From the IMG/VR virus record IMGVR_UViG_3300005518_000437, positions 1 to 27,140 of that record: a DNA stretch of 27,140 nt; one strand, given 5' to 3'. The notes beneath the pieces are model-generated. The model ran no database searches and had not been told where the DNA came from. It saw only the letters and a program-made list of their open reading frames with translations. Shown here piece by piece: positions 21,301 to 27,140 of this stretch. Origin of the DNA: a virus. Positions within the stretch are counted from its first letter, which is position 1; each line of letters begins with the position of its first letter. A program made the translations under genes and the position numbers.

Positions 21301-23876
21301 AGTTTGGTGACAAGAGTGTTGTAGACATAGCCCGCGTCAAGGACGCGATGGCTGATGTATCCGACGCTGTTGCAGGCTCCGACACACTGAAGGTCAAAGA
21401 CGCGCTGGAGAAAATGCACGCGCTCTTTGTGGAGTTGGGTGCGAAGGCGGGCATCAGTCTTGACGAAATAGAAACCGCTTTTAAGCGCTATGCCGACACC
21501 GCTACTCAGAAGGGTTCAAACACAACTCGGCAAGTAGCGACAGAGATTGAGGCCGCATTCGCGCGCATAGTCGGCGCATCGCGCGTTATGCAGTCCGCAC
21601 TCGGTAGTACATTCTCCAGCAATTCGATAATCCTTGCTCAATTCCGCGACGGCTTCACATCGCTTGAGCAAGCGGTGACAGCCCATAACATCCCGAACAT
21701 CGTGTCGGCCCTAGACAGCCTGCACAAGAAGGTCGAGGAGACCGGGAGACTTAACGGGCTAACGACCAAACAGATTGAGGCTCAGTGGCGGCAACTGTTC
21801 GACGCGGCCAAACAGCAGTTCCCCGAGATGACCAAATTGCTGGAGGACTACGATGCCATCCAGCGCAAGATAGGCGAGACCGATGCCTTCCAGAAACTCG
21901 CTGACGCGGTCGGCGGACCCATAGCGAATGTAATCAAGGGTGCGCTCAAAGGGCTGGGCGATTACTCCAAAGAAACCCTCGAAAAGATAGGCGAGTTCGC
22001 AAGCGGTATCCAAGACATCGTTGGCTCAATGCCCGGCAAGATAGGTGACTCGCTTCGTAAGGTTCAATCCGAAATAGAGCGGTGGGTAACGTTCATTAAC
22101 GGCGTTCTCAAGGTGCTTCACGGTATCTGGAACAGTGTACCCGAGAGTATCGAGAAGGCCGTTGAGAGCATCATCTCCATATTTCAGAAGAGCACTAAGA
22201 CAATCGCGGACACGGCTACTACGTCCCAAGACGCGATTCAGAAGGCCGCTAAGAAAGCTTCTGCAGAAACCGAAGGTATGGCGTCCTCCGTCGAAGGCAG
22301 CACTTCGAAGATGGGCAAAGCCTTCGCCGTTGCTGCTAGTGCTGTCGGCGCATTCGTCACTGGCCTGGCTACTGCGAATGCCACGGGCAGCAAGTTAATC
22401 GGAAGTCTCACGGGTGGCTTACAGGGTGCCATGTCGGGCTTCGCTGCGGGCGGGCCAATTGGCGCGGTCATTGGGGGCATTGGCGGAATCCTTGGTGGGT
22501 TGTTCGGCGGTGGCAAGAGTGCGGCTCAAAAACAGAAAGAGAAGCTAGAGCTTGAGCGGTTGAAGCAGGATGTTCAGAAGGGCGCTCAAGAAGTAATGCA
22601 GGCTGCATTCGACACGATGCAGAAGGCATTAGAGACCTTTGAAAAACTCGCCGACTTTACCAAGACCCCACGTCGGCTGATTAGCCTGTTCTTCGCACAG
22701 ATGCAGACAGTCATCAAGCACTTCATTGCGCTTGCCGCAGTGTGGTCTGTGCAGATGCTGGATGCGGCAAAGCGTTTTGCCGAGAGTATCGGTCCAGTTC
22801 TCGAAACAATCGGAGTTGGAGTTGAGGCTTTTGAAAAGCTGAGCTTCTTTACTGGTGTCCCGGACAAAGCACTTGTCCTCTTCTTTGTTGCGCTGGAACG
22901 GACGCTCGCACTCTTCAATGACATATCCGACAACTGGACTCGCAAGGCCCTGAGAATCGCCCGCCGCTTCGCGGGCCAGGCGTCAGACATCGTTACGACC
23001 ATCGGTACTGGCGTCGAGGCGTTCCTGCGGCTGAACGACTACAAGGGTATCTCCGCCGAAATTTTTGACCTGTTCGCGCGAGACCTTGAGTTCGCTGTGA
23101 ACCGCATGATTGAGGTGAGCGACAACATCAGTAATCGCTTCCTCAAGCAGGCCCAACGATTCTCTGACAGAACGCTTTCGATAGTCGCGCTTATCAAAGA
23201 AGGCGTCGATGCGTTTCAGGGTATCAATGACTACAAGGCCATTAGCGCTGAGATATTCGACCAGTTCTTAGCCGACCTGAGAATGGCCGTCGAGAAGATG
23301 CAGATAGTAGTCGGTGCGATTGACACCGAGATGCTTTCGATGGCATCCGCATTCGCTCAGAAGTCCATGAGCATCTTTGCGGCAATAAAAGCCGGGGTCG
23401 AGGCATTCACTGCGCTGCGAGACTACAAAGCGATTCCTGCGGAAATTCTCAATCAGTTCTTGGATGACTTCAAGAACGCAATCGCGCTGCTTAAGGAGAC
23501 GTTGGCTGTAGCTCTTGAAGGCGAGGAGCTTGCCGCGAAGTTTCAAGAGGCGGCGCTCAAGATTGCCGACTCTCTCACGAAGGCTGGACAGACCCTCGCG
23601 GGTATCGGTGGTAGCGCAGCGCGGGCCACAACTGCGGTGGTTGCCGTCGGGGCCGCGACTGTCATGGGTGTAGCGAGCGCCGGAAGTGCGAGCACGTTTA
23701 CGCCCGCCGCCCTAACGACTCAAACAACGAGCATTGTTTATGGCTCTACTACAACCCACATCGAGGAAGGGCCGATATATTTGCAGGTCGATATGCGGCG
23801 CATAAAGGACGTCGAAGACCTGATTGACATTATGAATGAGGCGCGCCAGAAGAGACGCGCTCGGAAGGTCGCTTAG
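18330..23876 (+). CDS. Tail tape measure protein
   Basis: An 1848-residue protein that sets tail length and is ejected ahead of DNA. The usual relation of about 0.15 nm per residue suggests a tail near 275 nm. The N-terminal 250 residues carry the TMP pattern ALEAAASFGNLFVTIGSSGD then VRLATDLASFHNI and PEEALEKLQSGLVGEARPLR. Hydrophobic segments lie at about 55-75, 290-385 (very Ala/Gly-rich), 420-460 and 485-510. Three units of about 105 residues occur around 875-1180. Five exact 64-residue units occupy residues 1434-1753. The ATG at 18330 has no Shine-Dalgarno. It follows the terminator at 18273-18300. Confidence 0.94.
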   Translation: MSTSIEALRAYAVIGADLTELKRGVQDADAELSKIGANASAAGLSEFVGRISAKLNSVGSSLTGIGIGLTAAFTAPVGLAVKAASDLSETVNKVDVVFGSASGSIQQFAQGSASAMGLSRQKALEAAASFGNLFVTIGSSGDEAAKMSVAMVRLATDLASFHNIRPEEALEKLQSGLVGEARPLREVGILLNETATKAEAAKLGFKGVGGELTEQQKVLARYNLILQQSGTAQGDFARTADGLANTSRIVRAQIEDLAANLGSVLLPVAQKALHVFSDLLAKFQQLPEGLQQTIVVIAGVGAVLGPLVLIAGQFISAIGTIGSAVSGITGLFSAFGGAAGAAGAAAGGAEVAVAGLGASFAAIAAPIAIAVAAIAAVAAAIASNVGGVRDKIGALISELQDAFSRFVDFLSSMKDSFEQIWNGVLTILGGVVAAVGDILGGLVDVIRAILAAIQGDWSKAGELLKSASVSIWQGIVSLVVGVVSGLVNILSGLWDVTTNVAIAAWNLLKDSVVSLAQIIVDSVVEFFSTLPERAGAFLEALPGVAGQALGLLAGEAYKYISEFVTTIIDGVSSLGALIWSALKSALNAVVAFFVNLFTTGRNGAQSFLAGVWEFLKDLPQLFVDAVQAVFNFLVELPAKLLAWGKSIASSFWSGLQSGFAAGQSGALENTLSGVVGAIGESTKQNITSVGAGLKNSMSGMLGGVGEAGKSEGNKAGVKIGAGLGEGIKKGHKQVKEGFDDLTKHAQEDLQGFLQTLGFGIKLTKQLWNGMTSDLKDALKSQSKAWADGQREQDAQLASFVARSKVSLDDVNNFIKASGVDAKVSAKQFADAFGSSADSLVPLINKVKEAQAQAELLRTKLIVEFTQSLPTIEKNVIGVGSAFSRLSGSSSLAFEQMKSDVDNFVNGVISGEGSKMNSAIRSIETEFMEVARSAHLSSEEGKTAFISFVDTLANEVGGKGAEVLRSYTDQLRKTMAEDTAKGVSAATLAFAEFGDKSVVDIARVKDAMADVSDAVAGSDTLKVKDALEKMHALFVELGAKAGISLDEIETAFKRYADTATQKGSNTTRQVATEIEAAFARIVGASRVMQSALGSTFSSNSIILAQFRDGFTSLEQAVTAHNIPNIVSALDSLHKKVEETGRLNGLTTKQIEAQWRQLFDAAKQQFPEMTKLLEDYDAIQRKIGETDAFQKLADAVGGPIANVIKGALKGLGDYSKETLEKIGEFASGIQDIVGSMPGKIGDSLRKVQSEIERWVTFINGVLKVLHGIWNSVPESIEKAVESIISIFQKSTKTIADTATTSQDAIQKAAKKASAETEGMASSVEGSTSKMGKAFAVAASAVGAFVTGLATANATGSKLIGSLTGGLQGAMSGFAAGGPIGAVIGGIGGILGGLFGGGKSAAQKQKEKLELERLKQDVQKGAQEVMQAAFDTMQKALETFEKLADFTKTPRRLISLFFAQMQTVIKHFIALAAVWSVQMLDAAKRFAESIGPVLETIGVGVEAFEKLSFFTGVPDKALVLFFVALERTLALFNDISDNWTRKALRIARRFAGQASDIVTTIGTGVEAFLRLNDYKGISAEIFDLFARDLEFAVNRMIEVSDNISNRFLKQAQRFSDRTLSIVALIKEGVDAFQGINDYKAISAEIFDQFLADLRMAVEKMQIVVGAIDTEMLSMASAFAQKSMSIFAAIKAGVEAFTALRDYKAIPAEILNQFLDDFKNAIALLKETLAVALEGEELAAKFQEAALKIADSLTKAGQTLAGIGGSAARATTAVVAVGAATVMGVASAGSASTFTPAALTTQTTSIVYGSTTTHIEEGPIYLQVDMRRIKDVEDLIDIMNEARQKRRARKVA
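20952..21878 (+). repeat. Three ~105-residue repeats in the tape measure
   Basis: Within the tape measure, three diverged units share a helix pattern. They contain MKSDVDNFVNGVI then HLSSEEGKTAFISFVDTL; VKDAMADVSDAV then ISLDEIETAFKRYADT; and FRDGFTSLEQAV then LTTKQIEAQWRQLFDA. Spacing between equivalent points is about 107 and 102 residues. Duplication is inferred from the aligned pattern; identity is low. Confidence 0.5.
22629..23588 (+). repeat. Five 64-residue tandem repeats in the tape measure
   Basis: Five consecutive units of exactly 64 residues (192 nt) begin at 22629, 22821, 23013, 23205 and 23397. Units open with LETF, VEAF, VEAF, VDAF and VEAF, continue with a [FY][TK] turn and a [LF]-F-x-x-x-[LM] helix, and close with [TKI]-x-G. 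Units 3-5 share DYK-[GA]-I-[SP]-A-E-I. No gaps are needed to align them. They probably form a helical rod and a length-encoding block. Confidence 0.85.
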
Positions 23877-23929
23877 CGTCAGCGGCAAGCATTACTTTCA
23901 TCCCCCTGTATTTCAAAAGGAGTAGGACT

Positions 23930-24361
23930 ATGGCGAACTCACTTTATGACTTCGGCCGCGAGAGTTTCTTAAGTGGTGGTGCCGATTGGGATACCGATAC
24001 CATCAAGGTAACTCTCATCGATACAGCCAACTATACCGTAAACCTTGCGACGCATCAGTACATGAACACCAACACGGTGCCAGCGAGCGCTAAGGTAGCT
24101 GTGTCGTCTGCATTATCTGGTAAGACCGTAACCGCCGGTGTCGCTGACGCGAATGACGTAACGTATTCTACGGTCACTGGCGCGAGCGTGGAAGCAATAA
24201 TCATATGGAAGGACGGCGGCGGCGGCGGTACGTCCGCGTCTGGAACGACGGATATATTGCTTGCCTATGTGGACACAGCCACGGGACTCCCAGTCACCCC
24301 AAACGGGGGCGATATTACGGTTCAATGGGATTCGGGCAGTTCTCGCATCTTCAAGTTGTAA
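23930..24361 (+). CDS. Conserved phage beta-rich protein downstream of tape measure
   Basis: A 143-residue protein with AAAAGGAG upstream. It starts MANSLYDFGRESFLSG and continues DTDTIKVTLIDTANYTVN, SSALSGKTVTAGVADANDV, VEAIIIWKDGG and ATGLPVTPNGGDITVQWDSG. This combination is a recurrent small phage protein, usually unassigned and near tail or fibre genes. Beta-rich, no signal peptide. It is in the position where a distal tail protein would normally start, but it is much shorter. A tail-tip or fibre-associated role is a guess. Confidence 0.65.
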   Translation: MANSLYDFGRESFLSGGADWDTDTIKVTLIDTANYTVNLATHQYMNTNTVPASAKVAVSSALSGKTVTAGVADANDVTYSTVTGASVEAIIIWKDGGGGGTSASGTTDILLAYVDTATGLPVTPNGGDITVQWDSGSSRIFKL

Positions 24362-24426
24362 GACAAAATCCACAGCATCCGGTCGTCACCAACTCTAGGT
24401 GGGCTGACGGAGCATTAGGAGGAAAC

Positions 24427-24654
24427 ATGGCAGAGTATAAGGACATGATTACAGATGAATTGGTTGCGGCACGCGATGAGCTTGTACAGCAACGTGAGGC
24501 GGTACGCGCAAAGCTGTCGGCCATCAGTGCCGTCATTGGGAGCCGAGAAGCAGAGGAGTCGCTACAGAAGAAGTTGGCGTCCATGAGTCCAGCCGAGGTC
24601 GAAGCGCTCAAGAGGCTGACACAAAAGGTTGAGCCGAAGGGCGTCGATATATGA
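24427..24654 (+). CDS. Small coiled-coil protein
   Basis: A 75-residue helical protein. AGGAGG at 24417-24422 fixes the ATG at 24427; a longer frame beginning at 24205 overlaps the preceding gene and is not credible. The helix DELVAARDELVQQREAVRAK has heptad character, and a second helix ends MSPAEVEALKRLTQKVEP. Size, order and composition are reminiscent of small coiled-coil proteins near tail ends, but no function can be named. Its TGA overlaps the next start in ATGA. Confidence 0.7.
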   Translation: MAEYKDMITDELVAARDELVQQREAVRAKLSAISAVIGSREAEESLQKKLASMSPAEVEALKRLTQKVEPKGVDI

Positions 24655-24929
24655 GAGACGAATCACCAAGGTACCTGCGAGTAACGGGGTCGCTTGCTTT
24701 TATCACGGATGGAAATGGCCGGATTATTTCCAAGTTTCCGGCCAGTGTCAGCCAACAAGAAGCATGCGCTGAGTTAGACGCCGAGGAAATCATCCGTTTG
24801 TTTTGGGAGGCCAACGCGTCGCCCTGTTCGGCATGGTACGAAGGCAAGATGATTATGGTGAGTCCCGAGGGCTTGTTGAAGTTCGCCGCCAAGCTGATGG
24901 CTGGTCGTTTTCTAGTCAGACCGTTGTAA
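24651..24929 (+). CDS. Small protein of unknown function, last gene of the late operon
   Basis: A 92-residue protein, coupled to the coiled-coil gene through ATGA. Segments include YLRVTGSLAFITDGNGRIIS, AELDAEEIIRLFWEANASPC and SPEGLLKFAAKLMAGRFLVR. The pattern is mixed alpha/beta with no membrane segment. I do not recognise it. It is the final rightward gene before two hairpins and the leftward genes. Confidence 0.6.
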   Translation: MRDESPRYLRVTGSLAFITDGNGRIISKFPASVSQQEACAELDAEEIIRLFWEANASPCSAWYEGKMIMVSPEGLLKFAAKLMAGRFLVRPL

Positions 24930-24930
24930 G

Positions 24931-24998
24931 GGCCGGGCGCTTTCTCGCTCGCGCTCGGCCTAGCCTGAGTGGGTATCCCTGCCTTTGCCCACTCAGGC
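24931..24998. terminator. Two consecutive hairpins between converging genes
   Basis: GGCCGGGCGC (24931-24940) pairs with GCGCTCGGCC (24951-24960), one G-U included. Then GCCTGAGTGGG (24963-24973) pairs perfectly with CCCACTCAGGC (24988-24998). They start directly after the late-operon stop codon and 40 nt before the end of the leftward gene at 25038. No U-tract follows on either strand, so this may be an mRNA 3'-stabilising structure as well as a terminator. Confidence 0.6.
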
Positions 24999-25037
24999 GC
25001 TTAATTGGCACGCGGCGCAACGCGTCGTGCGCAGAAC

Positions 25038-25424
25038 TTAGACCTTTGCCTTTCCTTCCTTGAGGTAGTTCTCAACACCCTTGAAGAACTTATCCGCAAT
25101 GCGCCCGCCCGCGCCCCATGCGAATAGCTGCGCCTTCTTTTGCGTATTGAGCTGAACGCGCACCTTGCCATCGTCGGTCTTCTTAACCACAACCCCGCAG
25201 CGAAAGCCATTGCTAGCCATCGAGATTCCTGAGTGAAAATTCAGGATGCCACTTTCCTTGTCGCTATGCTCGATGACGAAGTTTTCGTTAGCTGACGCCA
25301 CTACCGCTTCCCACACCTTCTCGAATGACACATCGTACGTCCGGGTCTTGTCATCCTTATCCTTCGCGATGCCCGCCGTAACCGAGAGCACCACCAACAG
25401 AAGCCCACAAGTAAGCTTTCTCAT
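25038..25424 (-). CDS. Secreted protein with Sec signal peptide
   Basis: A 128-residue exported protein. The ATG at 25424 is preferred because GGAGGG lies 8 nt upstream and the sequence MRKLTCGLLLVVLSVTAGIA is a clean Sec signal with a likely cleavage after AGIA. The mature part has FEKVWEAVVASANENF, then HSDKESGILNFHSG, SMASNGFRCGVVVKK, LNTQKKAQLFAWGAGGRIAD and a terminal KFFKGVENYLKEG. This resembles small periplasmic proteins I associate with Acidobacteriota; that host hint is from memory. It is not a typical phage structural protein and may be a conversion gene or bacterial flank. A GGC-free TTGAAC/GATAAA pair upstream is only a weak promoter candidate. Confidence 0.72.
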   Translation of the reverse strand: MRKLTCGLLLVVLSVTAGIAKDKDDKTRTYDVSFEKVWEAVVASANENFVIEHSDKESGILNFHSGISMASNGFRCGVVVKKTDDGKVRVQLNTQKKAQLFAWGAGGRIADKFFKGVENYLKEGKAKV

Positions 25425-25482
25425 CTCTATAACCCTCCGAATGTTTTGATTAAACACGCCGGTCGATTTATCGCTCGATTGC

Positions 25483-25510
25483 CCTCACGAGTTCAAGTCG
25501 AATTGTGAGG
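25483..25510 (-). other. Hairpin just after the SWIM gene
   Basis: CCTCAC (25483-25488) and GTGAGG (25505-25510) form a 6-bp inverted repeat immediately beyond the TAG of the SWIM gene. There is no U-tract in the leftward direction, so intrinsic termination is uncertain. Confidence 0.3.
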
Positions 25511-25511
25511 A

Positions 25512-25802
25512 CTAGCCGTCTAGTAGATGCTTGACGGCCGCCAGCTTGTAGTGCGCGCAACGCCTTCGATAGAAGTATGACTCGCATGGGCACACACGTA
25601 GTTTGAGATTCACCCGGTAGGTCTTGTCCCGAATGCTTGCTGACGGCACGCTGTACACACCTTCCTCAACCCTCTTGACCCTCAAGAGCCGCGCAAGAAA
25701 CGACACCACTCGCGACTCCCCAAGCCATTCTTGTAACGTGCCGATTAGCTCTAGCTCTGATGTAGGCAGGACTACTGTCGGCTGTTTTCTTCCAAAGTGC
25801 AT
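25512..25802 (-). CDS. Small SWIM-type zinc-finger protein
   Basis: A 96-residue protein from the ATG at 25802, which follows a GAGGA site; an ATG at 25820 is less well placed. The C-terminal third contains RVCPCESYFYRRRCAHYKLA, which matches the SWIM zinc-finger pattern C-x-C-x(n)-C-x-H, with ligands in CPC and CAH. The preceding strands (YSVPSASIRDKTYRVNLKLR) suit the beta hairpin found before SWIM fingers. The N-terminal 55 residues contain a helix (ELELIGTLQEWLGESRVVSF) of unknown role. SWIM domains bind DNA or protein and often occur in transposases, SWI2/SNF2 proteins and recombination factors. Here it stands alone, so it could be a regulator or a fragment. Confidence 0.7.
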   Translation of the reverse strand: MHFGRKQPTVVLPTSELELIGTLQEWLGESRVVSFLARLLRVKRVEEGVYSVPSASIRDKTYRVNLKLRVCPCESYFYRRRCAHYKLAAVKHLLDG

Positions 25803-25820
25803 GCTTCGTTCCTCGTGCAT

Positions 25821-26241
25821 TGACTCGTCTGAAATCGGCAGTTATACGCCCCTAATTGACACCGGAACGGAGGAGCGAGCGCAGGTAGACCTTCCCCAAG
25901 GTCCACCCAAGAAGTTTGACACCGTGACGGTATCGCTTCGCTTGGTACTTGGTTCCCGCTGGCCGGGGTATGGGGCTACGAGAGTCCCACGGGCCGGATA
26001 TTTAACGTCTGCCCAACGAAGGCTGGCACCTCAAGAAAAATCATTCGCTTCAGGCCCACCACTCGGCATAGCCCTGCTTTCTGTTGCTCAGGCTCAATCT
26101 TCATTCCGAGTACCTGTCGGCGGTTTCTCTCGCCGCGAATTTCTTGATGTGTTTTGACCAAGCAGCCCCTTCCCACAGACGGAAGCTCGCGCTCCCACAC
26201 AACAGAGAAAGCCCAATGCAAGTCTGCTGCGTGTCTAAAAA
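25821..26241. other. Gene-poor 421-nt region with direct repeats
   Basis: No convincing gene was found. Open frames on both strands lack ribosome sites and overlap one another. A 15-base element TTGACACCG-GA-ACGG at 25856-25870 recurs as TTGACACCG-TG-ACGG at 25916-25930 (13 of 15 identical). The second copy contains the inverted repeat ACCGT-G-ACGGT (25921-25931). Neither TTGACA has a proper -10, so operator or regulator sites are likelier than promoters. Confidence 0.35.
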
Positions 26242-26439
26242 CTAGTTAACCGAAGCGCCGAGACCGAGCGCTTTCTTTATCTTGGCAAGGGTCGCTGGCG
26301 GTGGTATCGCCACCCCGCACTCGTAGCGAGTGATATTGTAAGTTGGCTGCCCAACCAGTTGACCCAACTCGTACTGCGTCAGACCTTTCCTGATTCGTGC
26401 AACTTGAATTTCGAGACTCAGACCTGTCTTCTTGTTCAC
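26242..26439 (-). CDS. Short XRE-type HTH regulator
   Basis: A 65-residue single-domain XRE protein starting at GTG with GGAGG about 5 nt upstream. The core is LSLEIQVARIRKGLTQYELG followed by YNITRYECGVAIPPPATLAK, with the recognition helix at PTYNITRYE. Length is near the minimum for the fold. It lies between the gene-poor repeats at 25856-25931 and a membrane protein gene, either of which could be controlled by it. A minus-strand TATAAT at 26528-26523 is a possible -10 element. Confidence 0.8.
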   Translation of the reverse strand: MNKKTGLSLEIQVARIRKGLTQYELGQLVGQPTYNITRYECGVAIPPPATLAKIKKALGLGASVN

Positions 26440-26627
26440 ACACGACCTCCATTAAAGCTTTGGATATGTCTCGCGTCGTACCGTGGTTTGTCCGGCTTGG
26501 GCGCTGTTGACTATCTACCTTTATTATAAAGCCCGCTGCAATAGTTATGGTGGATTTGACTCGGCGGGCTCACGAACAGAGTAACTAAAACTTGCTTTAA
26601 GGCTTTGCTAAAACTGAGGTAGGAACT
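26440..26627. promoter_or_regulatory. Upstream region of the short XRE gene
   Basis: A 188-nt gap with no gene. A perfect minus-strand TATAAT (26528-26523) could be the -10 of the XRE gene, leaving a leader of about 75 nt; no clear -35 is visible. Confidence 0.3.
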
Positions 26628-27140
26628 CTACTGGTCTACTATTACTCTACCATTAACAACTATACGGGTCCGTGTTTCACCGCCGATTGCGGACGTCTGG
26701 ACAGAGACATTTTGCCCTTGAACAAACGCTGAACCTTGGGCCTGAGCTTGTGAATAGTTGTATTGCGGAACAAACACTGAACTTTGGGCTTGAGCTTGTG
26801 AATAGTTGTATTGCGGAGCTTCAGGCTCGTCCGATTCATCGTTGATGGGTGTTGCTCTTCGAACAGTGGAATTCTTAGCACGCGCAACAGTTTTCTCAAC
26901 CGGCGCAGCTTCGGGTTGATTGGTCGCTGTCGCTGTCGATTCCGGTTTTGCGGGCGTGACCGTTAGGGTCTGGCTACCGTCCTTATTGTCGTCGCCCACA
27001 GTTACTTTGACATTCAGAAGGCTAATATGAATAGTATTCCCATTAATCTGAATAATTTTGGGCGCGCCAAAAGCAAGAATCAGCCCCATTATCCCCATCA
27101 TCATGAGCTTACCAATCCAATGATTTTGCTTACTTTCCAT
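26628..27140 (-). CDS. Membrane-anchored low-complexity protein
   Basis: A 170-residue protein whose ATG is the last codon of the window, so the true start could lie further upstream. A single hydrophobic segment at about residues 11-28 (KLMMMGIMGLILAFGAP) can anchor it to the membrane. Residues 57-108 are Thr/Ala/Glu-rich and probably disordered. Two 16-residue copies of PQYNYSQAQAQ-[SG]-S-x-FV follow at 108-139, encoded by a 48-bp tandem duplication. The end, TRTRIVVNGRVIVDQ, may form a small beta element. No function can be named. It may be host or conversion DNA. Confidence 0.6.
   Translation of the reverse strand: MESKQNHWIGKLMMMGIMGLILAFGAPKIIQINGNTIHISLLNVKVTVGDDNKDGSQTLTVTPAKPESTATATNQPEAAPVEKTVARAKNSTVRRATPINDESDEPEAPQYNYSQAQAQSSVFVPQYNYSQAQAQGSAFVQGQNVSVQTSAIGGETRTRIVVNGRVIVDQ
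26721..26816 (-). repeat. 48-bp tandem duplication in the membrane protein gene
   Basis: Two adjacent 48-nt copies, 26721-26768 and 26769-26816, differ at only three positions, all transitions. They encode the QYNYSQAQAQ repeats. High identity indicates a recent duplication or conversion. Confidence 0.85.

Noticed and set aside
24205-24426. Long start of the small coiled-coil gene
   Set aside because: It overlaps the preceding gene; AGGAGG fixes the start at 24427.
25856-25930. TTGACA boxes as sigma70 promoters
   Set aside because: Neither copy has a plausible -10 at 16-18 nt downstream.
25624-26157. Rightward frame opposite the SWIM gene
   Set aside because: It has no ribosome site and conflicts with the zinc-finger gene, whose Cys/His motif is specific.
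25976-26221. Leftward 81-residue frame
   Set aside because: It starts at TTG without a ribosome site and has no recognisable composition or motif; it remains only a possibility.

Overview
The window is the central part of a tailed, siphovirus-like dsDNA bacteriophage or prophage genome. A complete HK97-type head module and most of a long-tail module are present: small and large terminase, portal, prohead protease, major capsid protein, connectors, tail terminator, major tail protein, a split tail assembly chaperone and an 1848-residue tape measure. The host cannot be fixed from sequence alone. The short secreted protein at 25038-25424 resembles, from memory, proteins common in Acidobacteriota, which is only a weak hint. 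No integrase, lysis gene, tail-tip/Tal/Dit gene, tRNA gene or CRISPR array was found.

Layout. 1-1155: two divergent XRE-type regulators flank a control region with palindromes and a promoter whose -35 box lies in a hairpin loop; this looks like a lysogeny switch. 1277-2539: a helix-turn-helix replication initiator with two back-to-back arrays of 15-bp direct repeats inside its reading frame, a candidate intragenic origin. 2768-5155: an accessory or regulatory block with two small paralogous proteins, a protein carrying four tandem MerR/excisionase-like HTH domains, and a small Cys/His protein. 5164-7276: three overlapping genes for beta-rich, probably virion-associated proteins. 7326-10513: terminase and portal, with a structured 174-nt gap between the terminase genes. 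10526-11203: a gene on the opposite strand with an ADP-ribosyltransferase-like N-terminus, inserted into the late operon. 11317-18243: head maturation, capsid, connectors, major tail protein and chaperone. 18330-24929: tape measure and three small genes, ending in two consecutive hairpins. 25038-27140: leftward genes (secreted protein, SWIM zinc-finger protein, XRE regulator, membrane-anchored repeat protein) that may be host flank or a lysogenic-conversion region.

How it works together. Late genes are tightly packed, with ATGA, GTGA and TAATG overlaps and usually a strong Shine-Dalgarno. Interrupting this are hairpins or terminators after the capsid gene (13858-13891) and before the tape measure (18273-18300), which probably tune stoichiometry. 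The tail chaperone needs a +1 shift (or reflects a one-base indel) to make its long form. The most unusual items are the intragenic iteron-like arrays, the four-HTH protein, the exact 64-residue repeats in the tape measure, the antisense ART-like gene, the +1-frame chaperone, and the absence of a recognisable tail tip downstream of the tape measure.
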